Of a stretch of DNA of 64,000 bases, positions 23,338 through 34,400 are shown one piece after another. The notes beneath the pieces are model-generated. The model was not told where the DNA came from, did no database searches, and saw only the letters and a program-made list of their open reading frames with translations. The position numbers and the translations under genes were made by a program. This DNA comes from Epithemia pelagica (Eukaryota > Bacillariophyta > Bacillariophyceae > Surirellales > Surirellaceae): contig OX337237.1 of NCBI GenBank assembly GCA_946965045.2, positions 1,984,001-2,048,000 of the forward strand, written 5' to 3'. The stretch's first letter is position 1. The number at the start of each line of letters is the position of its first letter.

Positions 23338-23915
23338 TTGAACTCGCATGCTGATTCACCATGCGTTGGGCCAAATACTTTAGTGGTTTCTTCACGCACT
23401 GGTAAGAGCGTCTACGTTAATGTGGCATTCGCCCGCAGGGCACTGATAATGACACCAGCGGTGCCCTACGACGCACTAGATGGAGATCACTCTGTGATTA
23501 ATATTTACCAGGCTATCTATTTTGAAGAGATCCAGCACAACCTTATTGAACCAATATGGTCAGAATGAATGACATCGATGTGAACGATCGGCCGAAAAGC
23601 CTGACTAATATTAATCCTACTGATGAGGACCACACTCTCGTCTTCAAGCGCAGAGGTGTAACGATACCCTTGATGATTAACGGCGTGATTTCCTATTTTC
23701 CCACACGAAAGACAACCTGGGATGAGTATAACAGTCCTCACTTGTATCTCACGGCAGATTCACCGGAATGGAACCCGCATTTGGACCAATTGCAACTCAT
23801 GGAATCAGCCATTACTGATACAAATGGTAACTTGCACGGCACTACCTTTCAGCAACCACGCAGCGTCTATCTCTTGGCACAACTCTTGTTGCAACGTGTC
23901 TTTCATCTGTAGGAC
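23338..23915 (+). pseudogene. Copia protease-region fragment with altered active site
   Basis: Reads ELNSHADSPCVG, matching the diatom copia protease motif ELDSHADxxxxG but with Asn for the catalytic Asp. It continues INIYQAIYFEEIQHNLIEP, then (after a frame change near 23565) MNDIDVNDRPKSLT, TIPLMINGVISYFPTRKTTW and LYLTADSPEWNPHLDQL. The last blocks match the conserved region between protease and integrase (compare LTMAGVISGFATCKPT and LTADSPWQP of Copia-1). It is about 580 bp long, and is dead by the Asp to Asn change and the frame change. Confidence 0.7.
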
Positions 23916-24141
23916 AATGTTCAGCAAAACAGTTGTACCAAGTGGGTCATCCAAGGCAACATTTATGCATCCATTCATGAAGGAGATTCAAGGATCTCTG
24001 GCAAGTGAATTGGAAACAATTCATGTACCAGTTTGACACATAAGAAGAGAACACCAGGGAAGCAGGACAAGAATGGAGTAGACAAATCATTGCAAAACTC
24101 ATCTCTTTGTAACCCAGTTTATATATGCTGGGGACACCCCA

Positions 24142-24360
24142 GTGTCATTTGTGAGTGACATTATGGCTGACAGGGACACTGGGTTGTTACTGTGGAACAT
24201 GCATGGGAATGCAGACACAACACCAGATGATATATGTCATTCTTTGCAGATGATACATTATTTCTTTGAGCCCATGCATGGAGCTTGTAAGGGGTTTCTG
24301 CAAACTTATGGTTTGTCCACAGAGGACATAAAGAACCTTGATCAAACCAAAAGGACATAA
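24142..24360 (+). other. Short open frame running into a tandem repeat
   Basis: A 72-codon frame (SFVSDIMADRDTGLLLWNMH, then HYFFEPMHGACKGFLQTYGL) ends inside the 29-bp array. It has protein-like composition but no recognised family, and is possibly part of the plus-strand retroelement debris. Confidence 0.2.
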
Positions 24361-24497
24361 AGAACCTTGGTCAAACCAAGAGGACATAAAGAACCTTGGT
24401 CAAACCAAGAGGACATAAAGAACCTTGATCAAACCAAGAGGACATAAAGAACCTTGATCAAACCAAGAGGACATAAAGAACCTTGATCAAACCACAC
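24321..24497. repeat. 29-bp tandem repeat, about six copies
   Basis: AACCTTGATCAAACCAAGAG plus GACATAAAG begins at 24334, 24363, 24392, 24421, 24450 and 24479. Units differ only at an A/G in TTGATC/TTGGTC and one base in the first copy. Confidence 0.9.
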
Positions 24498-24555
24498 TTC
24501 TCTGTATCCATGCAAAGTCCCAACTATGGTAGTTTCCCTTTTGCTGGCATAAAAA

Positions 24556-24723
24556 TGTATAGTCATTCTCTTGTTTGTCTTTCTGATTCCTTCCAGCAAC
24601 CTCCTGTTACAAAATACATCATATTCTCCCTAGGTACATGTATAGTCATTCTCTTGTTTGTCTTTCTGATTCCTTCCAGCAACCTCCTGTTACAAAATAC
24701 ATCATATTCTCCATAGGTACAAT
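24556..24723. repeat. 84-bp tandem duplication
   Basis: TGTATAGTCATTCTCTTGTT starts at 24556 and 24640 and the two 84-bp units are nearly identical. The period is a multiple of three, yet the minus-strand frame ends within the unit. Confidence 0.85.
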
Positions 24724-24909
24724 CATATTCTCCCTTGGTACAATCTTGTTAGCTTGGGAGAAAGAAAACATGCTGGCCACAGTGCATTCATTAGTACTCT
24801 CACCATTATTTCTGTTATTGTACTTTCCACCTTCACCACTGGGTGGATTAGGACAGTCCCTGGCATAATGACCTGAACCGCCACAGTTATAGCATATTAT
24901 AGGGTTCAT
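24646..24909 (-). pseudogene. Gag fragment with CCHC zinc knuckle
   Basis: The minus-strand frame begins NPIICYNCGGSGHYARDCPN, a canonical CX2CX4HX4C retroviral-type knuckle, followed by a low-complexity NNRNNGEST linker. It ends after 88 codons inside the 84-bp duplication. It is the only CCHC knuckle in the window; the other gags use CHHC-like or no knuckle. It belongs to E4 by strand and position. Confidence 0.65.
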
Positions 24910-24999
24910 TTCTAATAGTTCACAGCATCTGGAATTTAAGAAACTTTTATTGAACCTTCTATGGCCAATACTCAGAAGAATAAATTATGGCTGTTTTGT

Positions 25000-25324
25000 A
25001 CTTGAAATAAAGGCAGCAGTCATGTAAGGCATCATTTTCAGAATCAGGAATCTAAGTAAAAATTATTTACTGGATTGGGAACACTGAAAGAACAAGAACT
25101 ATCTGACCCAACAATCAACCCAAGCTCCTTCCCATTGTGAGTTCAAAGAACTCTCACCCGACTTTGTAATGCAACTTGGTAAGTTTGATGGCGCCTGTTT
25201 GTTCTGACATTGCATGCATCTAGCATTTCAGATTGATCAATACACGCTACAGAAGAGCCACAATTGATTACCAACTGATACCTAGGTTCTCCACGGGTCA
25301 GAGAACAAAGGAAACCCAAGGGTT
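25000..25324. other. E4 interior without recognisable gene
   Basis: No open frame with a motif; presumably decayed E4 leader. Confidence 0.25.
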
Positions 25325-25544
25325 CTATTGTAGGGATAGTCGGGACACTAAAGATGTGATGATATGGTAATCATATTGATTGTGAGCTGACTACTATTTT
25401 TGGTGTGTGAGGTTTCCATTCTTGTTGTCGATCGTGTGAAATAGGTTCTTGGCGGTGATAGGACTGGAATGGTTGGGGTTGATGTATGTGAAGTATATGA
25501 CATGTATATGTGCTTGTATAACATATACAGCCTCAACGATTCTT
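25325..25544 (-). repeat. E4 right repeat (putative 5' LTR)
   Basis: On the minus strand TGAGGCTGTATATG...CCCTACA. Its start follows directly the last codons of the interrupted DUF6729-like gene, so E4 probably also inserted into that gene. Confidence 0.5.
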
Positions 25545-25711
25545 GGCTAAAGGTAGTAAATGTAGTTTTGTTGGCGCGTCCTTGTTTGCAATCTTGAAAT
25601 AGTGGGAACGATGATATGGTCTCGTGTGATCGTGATTCGTGCCTTGGTCACTTAGACCATTGGGTCGGATAGATGTTCTTGTCGAATGGCATCTGCCATT
25701 TCGACACCAGT
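25545..25711 (-). pseudogene. DUF6729/exonuclease gene, C-terminal piece beyond Copia-2
   Basis: Reading from the target duplication (ACTGG on the minus strand), GVEMADAIRQEH continues without a break the frame that ends ...QSVGVWATG at 35621 on the other side of Copia-2. The joined stretch resembles the conserved end of this family (LPLYRCxRGT...H...VELADALL). After about 20 codons there is a TAA, and a neighbouring frame stays open to the E4 repeat. No further C-terminal piece was recognised. Confidence 0.6.
25707..25711. repeat. Copia-2 target-site duplication, left copy
   Basis: CCAGT here and at 35621-35625 directly flank the two 603-bp LTRs. Confidence 0.95.
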
Positions 25712-26314
25712 TAATACCTAGAACACCTATATTGGCTATATTCTCCAATAGGTAGTTCTATAGTCATGAAGAGTCGCGGAAAGTACGCGGCAGATCAATC
25801 GCATATAGCCTAGATTCCTGTATGAATCTAGATTAGGCACGATTGAGTCACGAAGATCTATTCACTCCTAAATTATGTATACTCCACGATCGAACTAGTC
25901 CTATGTCTCATAGGCTATGTTATATTTATATTCTCCAAGATCCGCTGGACTTAACCGTATCGCTCTAATCGCGGATTGAGGCGTATCAACCGTGCGTAAA
26001 GAGTCGCAACGGATAGTCTACAGCAAACTATTACATCAAACTTACATATGCACCTCTAGGTGATATAGGCCTGTGCCGATGACCCTAGACGGCGATCTTT
26101 TCCGTCTAGAAGCCTTTTACACCTCGATCCAAGATCCAGGATCACCTCAATGGGAACCTGGGAACGAAAGGATCCAATCTAGATAATCACTTCATGTTAT
26201 CACAATATTTTATCATCAACTATTTGCAATACCCTATCTTATCGTAACTATACCATCGTCGTATCGTTTGTTGTTTTTACAACTTTCTTACCAACCCTTC
26301 CTTCCAGCTTGTCA
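25712..26314 (+). repeat. Copia-2 5' LTR
   Basis: 603 bp; starts TAATACCTAG (TG in the other copy) and ends CAGCTTGTCA. Confidence 0.95.
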
Positions 26315-27304
26315 GATTAACAGTCTCATTGGCTTGATTTCCCGCGGAGTTGTCTTTTCCAAGTCGGAAGGTTGGACTTATCTCTAATCCATCCTCTTAT
26401 CCATCCTATACTACCCTACGACACGACACGACGGTGACGACCGATTCTACGCGAGACTTATTACGACGAGACTACGGGACACAAGTGGAGACATCGGACT
26501 GACGGAGAGACCGCAGCTACCCAACCATGACCAAGTACAAGTGGAGACAACGGACTGATGGAGAGACCGCAGCTATCCGACCACGACCATTCGCATCCGA
26601 CCACGACCAAGCGATCGGCGGACATACGGAGATATGCGGAGAACTACGAGAACATCGGAGAACGACGACGAGCATCCTACGGAGAACGAAGAACACGTCC
26701 GGGGACACAGGGAGTCACTGACATCTAGGGCTTGAGGGAAAGCGGTCTTGAAAGTACCACCCAACCTATCTCTGTCATACAGCCACCCTGTCTCAGCGCC
26801 AATCGTTGAGCGAGTACGATATCGAGAATGTGCAAGAGGTCCCTGCCTGGCATTTGCGTTGGACCTGGGGAACTACTAAGAACTGGCTTAGAGAAGCCCG
26901 AATCCGCCAGTGTGGCCGAACAGCGACTGCAGAATCCTGTTCGTGCATATCTGCTACGTCTGTTACTGATACTGAAGTCACGGGACCGGGTCAGTATTAG
27001 GTGAAAAGTAGGGGTAGCTCATGTTCTACCATCAAGACCCACTAAGTAAATATTACGCACGCTTATCGTGTTTTCGTGGGATTCAAGTTTCAAGCTTAAC
27101 CAAGATTCACAAACAAGAATCAAGACATTCGAACACGACCAAATTTCAAGATCTACGACTAACATTTCGTGCTACAAGACCAAGTTTCCAAGACTCCAGT
27201 TCACACGACTCATCCATAAGACCCAAGTCTATTTGCCCAACCAATTCTTGCGGTCATAATGTCTGCGAGCGGCGATCCCGTTACCCGTTACGCCTATTTC
27301 AACC
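26315..27304 (+). other. Copia-2 leader with candidate primer-binding site
   Basis: Directly after the LTR, GATTAACAGTCTC (26315-26327) fits the complement of an Asn (GTT) anticodon loop, TT-AAC-AG, with two flanking bases on each side that would pair as stem. A unit of about 56 bp (ACAAGTGGAGACATCGGACT and following) is duplicated at about 26480 and 26536. A short frame at 27259 (MSASGDPVTRYAYFNHVGAF) overlaps the start of gag in another frame and may be its true N-terminus before a frame change. Confidence 0.45.
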
Positions 27305-28303
27305 ATGTCGGAGCGTTCCACCAACAACTTGGAATACACCCAAGCCATGATGGGGGATTTATACAACGATTACTCCCCAGCTACCGAACGCCAGGTTACC
27401 GCCCTACGCCATCTGCTTCACAATGTCGCGTCACTCCCGCGATTCCTCAGCTTTGGCGGTGTCATCACGTGCCCTATGATGTACACCAACTTGTACCATT
27501 TGGCGATGTTCTTGGAGATTGACCCCGGTGCGCTCGACCAAATCCGTGCCAGTCATCCCATTGAAGACTACAACGACCCTGTCCGGTTACTCACGTTCCA
27601 CGAAATTTACCGTCTTGTTTGTGTAGCCAAGTTTACGTACGAAATTCTCGGGGCACAGTTCCGCAGCGGGCATGACATCACCCTCATCACGCAAGAAGAT
27701 TTTGTCCGTTATGAGGAATCCCATCCTCTACGTGGACCGCTAGAAGGTGAGCCATCCGTTTCCCAGTGTTCTGCCAAGAAATCAAAGAAGAAGAAACACA
27801 AGAAGAAGAAAGACTCTAACCGCTCTCGTCTTCTCCCCTTTCAGAATCTGTCACCTGGTATCCCCCCATCCGCCATGGGTACCCAGAGATCTCTGACGGG
27901 GATGTCGATTAACCTACGGAATAAATTAACCCATAGTGTTACTCCTACACCCGGCTTACATGGTCCGCCTACTATCAATGAAGGCGAAGTCTTTCACGAT
28001 CCTCAGCTATCTATCCCTAACTCCCATAATAGTGATAGCTCCTCAAGTTCATCCTCTAGCTATGTCCATCTTACCGATGACAACGATAGCGATAGTAGTG
28101 ATGATGGCCTAGATGCTAGGAACTTCAGGAAAGGAGTCAAACGGGATATTAGCATGTATAGCAATTTCAAGGATGACAAGCAGTGGTATGCCTGCTATCG
28201 GGATACCCTTGCTACAGCTAGAGTCCACGGGACTCATCAGCTCTTTGACCCTAGCTACTACCCCAAGACCCGGAAGGAATCTGCCCTTTGGCTCGAAATC
28301 CAG
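27305..28303 (+). pseudogene. Copia-2 gag, 5' part
   Basis: A 333-codon open frame up to the DNA transposon: a helical N-terminal domain (LRHLLHNVASLPRFLSFGGV, then NLYHLAMFLEIDPGALDQIR), a lysine cluster (KKSKKKKHKKKKDSNR), a serine-rich linker, and the start of a second folded region (DKQWYACYRDTLATARVHGT, then WLEIQ). The frame ends at the inserted element but rejoins exactly with 30088 when the insertion and one CAG copy are removed. Confidence 0.75.
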
Positions 28304-28524
28304 GGACACCCGCTACTTTGGTAGCGGAATGGACTTTTCCGCTTTCATAGTAGTCTTCCTATTCAGTACAGTGTGATTTCAGCGACTCCCTACAATACAA
28401 TAAAAATTGTACTTAAGAATCCGATTTCCGTCGATTTCTTGTATTTAAGAACTTTGATCTTGAATCATGACCACTATTTATCATGATCGTTAATAAAGGG
28501 TTTCGCTGAAATAAGCCGTGACCT

Positions 28525-28715
28525 GCTGGCTCGAAACCAAGTCGAAACAACGACACGAACCCGAAACAAAGTCGAAACAAAGTCGAAACAAACCGAAACA
28601 GGTCAAAACAAACCGAAACAAACCCGAAACAAACCCGAAACAAACCCGAAACAAACCCGAAACAAACCCGAAACCCGAAACAAACTCGAAACCAAGCCGG
28701 ACAGACAGACAGATT
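28525..28715 (+). repeat. CGAAACAAA minisatellite, left array
   Basis: About 15 units of CGAAACAAACC or CGAAACAAAGT between the left end and the core of the DNA transposon, followed by GACAGACAGACAG. Confidence 0.8.
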
Positions 28716-28857
28716 AAACCTTAACTCTAATAAATTATTTTACCACCCTTCACACCTGCCATGCATCATGCGTCCTCTCGTAAGAAATGACAGTTGGCAT
28801 GCTGCCACGATTCAAATTTTGGATGCTCCATGACAAAAAATCTTGGCATATCAACCT

Positions 28858-28893
28858 TCAACCATCAACCATCAACCATCAACCATCAACCAT
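28858..28893 (+). repeat. 7-bp microsatellite CAACCAT
   Basis: Five tandem copies of CAACCAT in the interior of the DNA transposon. Confidence 0.85.
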
Positions 28894-29717
28894 GAAGTGA
28901 ACAAATCCTAGCTACCTGACACAGCCTTCTTGTGGGTTTCTTTCTAACATGCTGTTTTTTAGGAGTAGCTTTCTTCTGTCTCATTCAGGATAATAGTAGA
29001 GTGTTAATCTTCCAGAGAATTTCTTACTTCGTTGCGGCTTCTGTCTGCATTCAACATCACCATTACCCATAGCAATACCCTTGAAAATAGACCAAAACCA
29101 CAGCTCTGAACAAATCCTGTCGACTCTGTGGTCCATAGAGACAAGGATTAGACTGCTCTAGATAATATTGAAAACTTGGAGTAGTGGCAAGATGAATAAA
29201 ATGGGGCATGTCTTCTTTGTTTGTTTCCGACACAACAAAGTATTCAGTCGTCTACAGGAACAATGAATGAGACTAACAAAATGATGGTAGGGAGAAATCC
29301 ATGCTATAGAAGATAAGGAAGCAGCCAACAAGCAATATAACATTTCTACAAATAAGGCAAGGAAGATTTGTGACGGCTGGCCTACTAAAATGGCTCGTCC
29401 TTCACTTGAGAAAGGCATAATCAAAAACCAAACATCAAAAGGGACAATGCGAGGGACTAAATTGATAATTAATGAGCATATCTATCCTCTAAATGGGAAG
29501 GAACCAAGCTACTCCTAATCAACAAGGCTGCTTCAGGTCGCAAGATTCGTCAGCATTTCTCGCTCCATGGTCAAGATTTTTGTGAGAGTCGAAACTCGAG
29601 AGCATCCCAACTAAAAGCAAGACGCCAACTCGCCCTTACGACTTAGGAGTACGATGGAAGAATACTTACAAAGACTCGTGGCAAGTGTTGCGGGCGGTAG
29701 ACTTCACACATTAGAGT

Positions 29718-29880
29718 CTGTCTGTCTGTCTGTCTGTCTGTCTTCGGAACAAAGTCAAAACAAAGTTGAAACAAACCGAAACAAGTCGAAACAAACCGAA
29801 ACAAAGTCGAAACAAAGTCGAAACCAGCCGTTAAATACGGGACCAACCCGAAACCAGACATGACACAAACTCGAAACATT
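29718..29880 (+). repeat. CGAAACAAA minisatellite, right array
   Basis: Begins with GTCTGTCTGTCTGTCTGTCT and continues with about 10 units of CGAAACAAAGT or CGAAACAAACC, the same units and strand as the left array. Confidence 0.8.
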
Positions 29881-30087
29881 TAGCGATTATCCCAATCCAC
29901 GACTCAGTTGCGACATTGAAAAAGAAATAGTTAACATAATTTTTTGTTTTGAGCACGTGTCCCTCGATTACTATACTAAGAGTACGGAAAATAAAGCTAG
30001 CTAGCTAAAACAGCGATCATCCCTAGCTACCCAGTTGCCGGAATAGGTAAAATTCTCAAGTGGGAACCAAAATCACGGGTGTCCCAG

Positions 30088-31417
30088 CAGTTCATGTACT
30101 CCGTGTTCTGCCGTGTGCTCCAGACTGCCTCTGGGCGCATGATGGTCAAACGTCACGAAGAACGTGCAGATGCCCAAGCTATAGCTACGGCGCTATGTGA
30201 GCACCTACGAACGCTCTATAGTAGCTCAGACCAATGTGCAGGATGTTCGCGCAGGACTCGCGCAGCTCCGCATTAAGGACTGGAAGAGCTCGAAACAAGC
30301 CTTCCTTAACCACTGGGAGTCGCAGTGGATGATCGTTGATCGCTGCACGGCGCACGCTGATCGCGAGTCCGACGCTGTTCGGAAAACTATGCTTTGCACG
30401 GCACTACGTGATGAACCGGAATTCTTAAGCCTACAACATCAGGACAATATCTTCCAGGCTCAGGGTAACTCACCGATTACCTATGATAATTATCTTACGC
30501 TGCTCCGTTCTACGGCCTTCAATATCGATTCTAGGCACACGGGCAAGCCTCGTCGTCAAGCTAATACTGCCAATCAGACTTCCTCTAGCTCTAGTTCCCA
30601 TAACAAGGGGGGACATGGCAAAGGGGGGGCGTCTCATGGCAGTAAGGGGGGGAATTCTACCTCAAATCGAATTTCAGTCCCGAAAGAAATCTGGAGTCAA
30701 CTTCCTCCGGACGCTCGACAGGCTATCATCACTAAGAACAAGTCCCAATATCAGGCTAACTCTAGTGAACAAGAAAACTCAGGCAAGATACTCAAGGCAT
30801 TATGGGACCAACTTCCTCCCAATGCAAGAAAGGCTATTGCTTCTTCTAACAAGAGCAATCGGTCTAGTAATCAAAGCCGTCAGGCAGCTCCTCAAGATAG
30901 TGCATATATCTCTGAAACTACCATAGCTACCACGACAACTACACCACCAAGTCCGTCGACCCAGTTCGCGATCTCGCCAAGTCAAGCCAGCAACCAGACA
31001 CTCCTCAATAATCTCTTATCCAACGCTCGATCTGATAACAGCGAGCGAGTCATCAGCAGTACGGGCGCGATCTACCAACGCGTGTCGGGAAGTGGCTCCA
31101 CACGGAGCATCAACATGGCAAGTGTTACTTACCGGTGCACGCAAGCCGCAGCATCTACCACTCTGCCGGGCTCGCTCATTGATGGCGAAGCGAATGGAGG
31201 ACTTGCTGGTGAAGACATACGCGTTCTGAGTTACACGGATAGAAGTGCTGACATCACGGGAATTGGCGACAGCCATATGGAAGATGTTCCCATTGTGACG
31301 TGTGCAGGTGTCGTTCAGACAACACGTGGTCCAATCGTAATCATCATGAACCAGTACGCCTACTATGGAAAAGGGAGTACTGTGCACTCTACAGCCCCAT
31401 TTTGGCAATACGGTTGA
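30088..31417 (+). pseudogene. Copia-2 gag 3' part and protease
   Basis: Continues gag as QFMYSVFCRVLQTASGRMMV; a frame change near 30230 leads into the long frame from 30197 (NVQDVRAGLAQLRIKDWKSS). Then come a glycine/serine-rich basic linker (30590-30660), two copies of a motif like W(S/D)QLPPDARQAI (30695 and 30810), and the protease GSLIDGEANGGLAG at 31170-31210. Diatom copias of this group carry a D-x-G-A-N-G protease box; here it reads DGEANGG, so the box is altered but the Asp is present. The frame ends at 31417 and pol resumes in another frame. Confidence 0.7.
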
Positions 31418-34400
31418 CGACACGTCGGCTATGATCCCTGGCCATCAGCAACGCATGGTTACAGTGGACCAATGGGTAATTCCCTTTCAATGCCGCCAAG
31501 GATTAATTAGGATGCCTATGCATCCTCCTACGGATGAAGAACTAGATACACTACCTACAGTAGTGTTATCTAGTGATGTCTTATGGGAACCTGGTGTATT
31601 AGATCACGAAATTAATGTCGAAGAAGATGTATATCACGAAGCTATGGAGTCTCCTGAAGAACTAGAGGAGTTCAACTCCTTCGATCCTAGGTACAACGAG
31701 ACCGGCCACTACCTACATGTGGACTGTGTCGCTCGTGTCCTAGAGGCCTATCAAGCAAGAACACATCCCGGTCAACCTATGGATACCGATGACGAGCTAA
31801 ATGCTACAGTCAATCCCAGGATTAGGCGTCTCAACAGCTATGACTGTGAGAAGCTCAGGCCCTATCTCCTCTGGCTACCCCTAGATCGCGTCAAGAAAAC
31901 ACTAGAGAACCCTACTCAGTGGTTTCGCAACATGTACCGTATTCCATTCAGGAAGCATTTCAAGTCACGGTTCCCGGCCTTCAACGTCCCTCGACGTCAT
32001 GAGCCAGTTGCTACCGATACTATGTGGTCCGAAGTTCCCGCTATAGATAGAGGAGCTAAAGGTGCCCAAGTCTTTGTCGGACGTACGACCAAATTCGTCG
32101 ATGTCTATCCTGTCCGTACCGATGGAGAATATGTCCAGACCCTAGAGGACAATATTTGCCGGCGCGGGGCAATGGATATGCTAATGCCAAGGCACAACTC
32201 AGTAACAAGGTCAAGGATATCCTACGTATGTACAAGATCGCCGACTATCAGAGCGAGCCACACCACCAGCACCAAAATTTTGCTGAACGCACGATTGGAT
32301 TCCTCAAGGACACGTGCAATAGGGTTCTCACCTTTACTGGTGCCCCTACCAATTTGTGGTTTCTGTGTCTATCCTATGTCGCGACCGTCCTCAACATATG
32401 TTCGCTCGAATCCCTTGATAACCTATCCCCCCACCAGAAGTTAACCGGACAACGGCCCGACATCTCTGCCGCTACATGTTTTCTATTTTATGAACCGGTC
32501 TATTACTCCGAAAACGGCCAATTTCCTACCCCACAAGAACATAAGGGGAGATGGGTAGGCTTTGCTGATAATGTGGGTGACGCCCTGACGTTCCAAATCC
32601 TTAGCGATGATACCCAACGTATTGTTCATCGCTCTGCGGTACGGTCTGCTCTCATCGAGTCGGAGCGTAACCGTCAGCTTGATCCATTCGAAGGGGAGAA
32701 TTCTCAGAAGGCCATTCAAGAAAAAGTCCATTCCCGAGATTTTGAGTCGGATGGATGTCCCCCACCACCAGTTTTTTTGCCTTTGGATGAAACCGACCTC
32801 GTTGGTCGCACCTTTCTTACCGACCCCACTGAAGACGGTCGCAGATTCCAAGCTACCGTTGTTAGCAAGATCCAAGAGCTAGACAACGACACACAAGAAG
32901 CTAGAGAGAAATATCTAGTTAAGGTGCCCCACGAAGAACATGATCGTATTATGGGATATCAGGAGCTCATATACGCCCTATCTACCCAAGAAATCAACCT
33001 CAAGGAAGGTAAAACAGAAGATCTTACATTCTGGAATTGGAAACAAATCCAATCGCATGAAGGCCCACTATCCCCTACACATCCTAGCTACAAAGGATCC
33101 AAGTATAATCTTGTTACTGAGTGGGAAGACGGTTCAGTCACACATGAACCACTAGACATCTTCTGCAAGGATGCTCCTATGGCATGTGCCACATATGCAA
33201 AAGACAATGGGCTATTGTCCGCTCTAGGATGGAAAAGATTCAAGCGTCTCCTTGAAGCTGAAGAACGAATGGAACGATCTATCAAGAAAGCTAAACATAA
33301 TCATAACAAGATCAAGTACATGTATGGTGTTCGCATTCCGCGCAATCCAGCCGAAGCGCTTCGTTTTGATGAAGAAAATGGCAACACTAAATGGCTTGAT
33401 TCAATGAAACTAGAGATACAGCAGTTAATGGATTACCAGACCTTTATAGTCAAGGGAACTAATGTCTACATGCCTGCTGATTTCACCAAGATTAGATGCC
33501 GCATGGTCTTTGCCGTCAAACATGATGGTCGCCATAAGTCACGATTCGTGGCAGGTGGACACCTGACAGACGATCCTGGGGAAAGTGTGTATTCTGGAGT
33601 AGTATCTCTCAGAAGTATCAGACTTATCCTCCTGATTGGTGAGCTCAATGGCTTACAGGCTTATCAAGCTGATGTTGGGAATGCGTACCTCGAAGCGTAT
33701 ACAAAAGAAAAGGTATACTTCGAAGCTGGTCCAGAATTTAGAGCATTTTGTCTTGAAGGGTACACTATGGTTATAAACAAGGCACCTTACGGTCTCAAGA
33801 CATCTGGGAAACGTTATCACGAACGCTTTGCCGACACAATGCGTTATGACGGATTCACCCCATGTCGCGCCGACACAGACGTTTGGATGAGACGTAATGG
33901 TAATGTCTATGAATACATTGCTGTATATGTACCTACTGTTGATCATGAAGAACCCAAGAGAATATCTTGACAGACTTGTCAATGTCCACAAGTATAAGCT
34001 CAAAGGTGATGAGCCTCTCAGTTTCCACCTTGGCTGTGATTTTGGTAGAGATCCTGATGGCACACTCTACTATAAGCCCAAGAAGTACATTCAGAAGATG
34101 GTCAGTACTTATGAAAAGATGTTTCCAGGGGAGACCTTGAGGAAACAATCATCCCCATTACAAAGTGCTGATCATCCTGAACTTGATGAAACAGATTTCT
34201 TGGATGAAGAGGGCATAGCAAAGTACATGTCAATGGTTGGCGCTACACAATGGTTAGTCACACTTGGCCGATTTGATGTAGCAATTGCTGTAAACACACT
34301 ATCTTCATACCGTGTTGCCCCAAGAATTGGACACATGGATCGCATGAAACGTCTCTATGGATACGTCAAGCATTTTCAAGATGGAGCCATAAGAGTCAGG

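Larger units (their letters stand above)
22345..25544 (-). mobile_element. E4: old LTR-retrotransposon relic
   Basis: Two diverged direct repeats of about 215 bp (22345-22563 and 25325-25544) share TAGGGATAGTC, TGATGATATGGTAAT, GTGAGGT, GGAATGGTTGG and ATAACATATACA in the same order. On the minus strand the right copy starts TGAGGCTGTATATG and ends CCCTACA, giving canonical TG...CA ends. A minus-strand CCHC gag fragment (24909-24646) lies just inside the right repeat, as expected for a minus-strand element. No clear target duplication remains (ACGAT against AACAT). The repeat start resembles that of the Copia-3 LTR (GAGGTTGTATATG), perhaps distant kinship. A plus-strand protease fragment inside must come from another insertion. 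Confidence 0.5.
28304..30084. mobile_element. Non-autonomous DNA transposon inserted in Copia-2 gag
   Basis: A 1781-bp insertion flanked by a 3-bp duplication CAG (28301-28303, 30085-30087). Its ends are inverted repeats: GGACACCCGCTACTTTGGT at the left and, reversed, GGACACCCGTGATTTTGGT at the right (16 of 19 equal). Near both ends are arrays of about 10-12 bp units (CGAAACAAAGT/CGAAACAAACC) in the same orientation, linked to a GACAGACAGACA or GTCTGTCTGTCT run, giving a mirror-like layout. No transposase is visible. A 3-bp duplication fits CACTA or PIF/Harbinger relatives; the ends are not CACTA, so the superfamily is open. Confidence 0.85.

Noticed and set aside
24321-24497. CRISPR-like array
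   Set aside because: Units are contiguous 29-mers without unique spacers in a eukaryotic context; it is a minisatellite.
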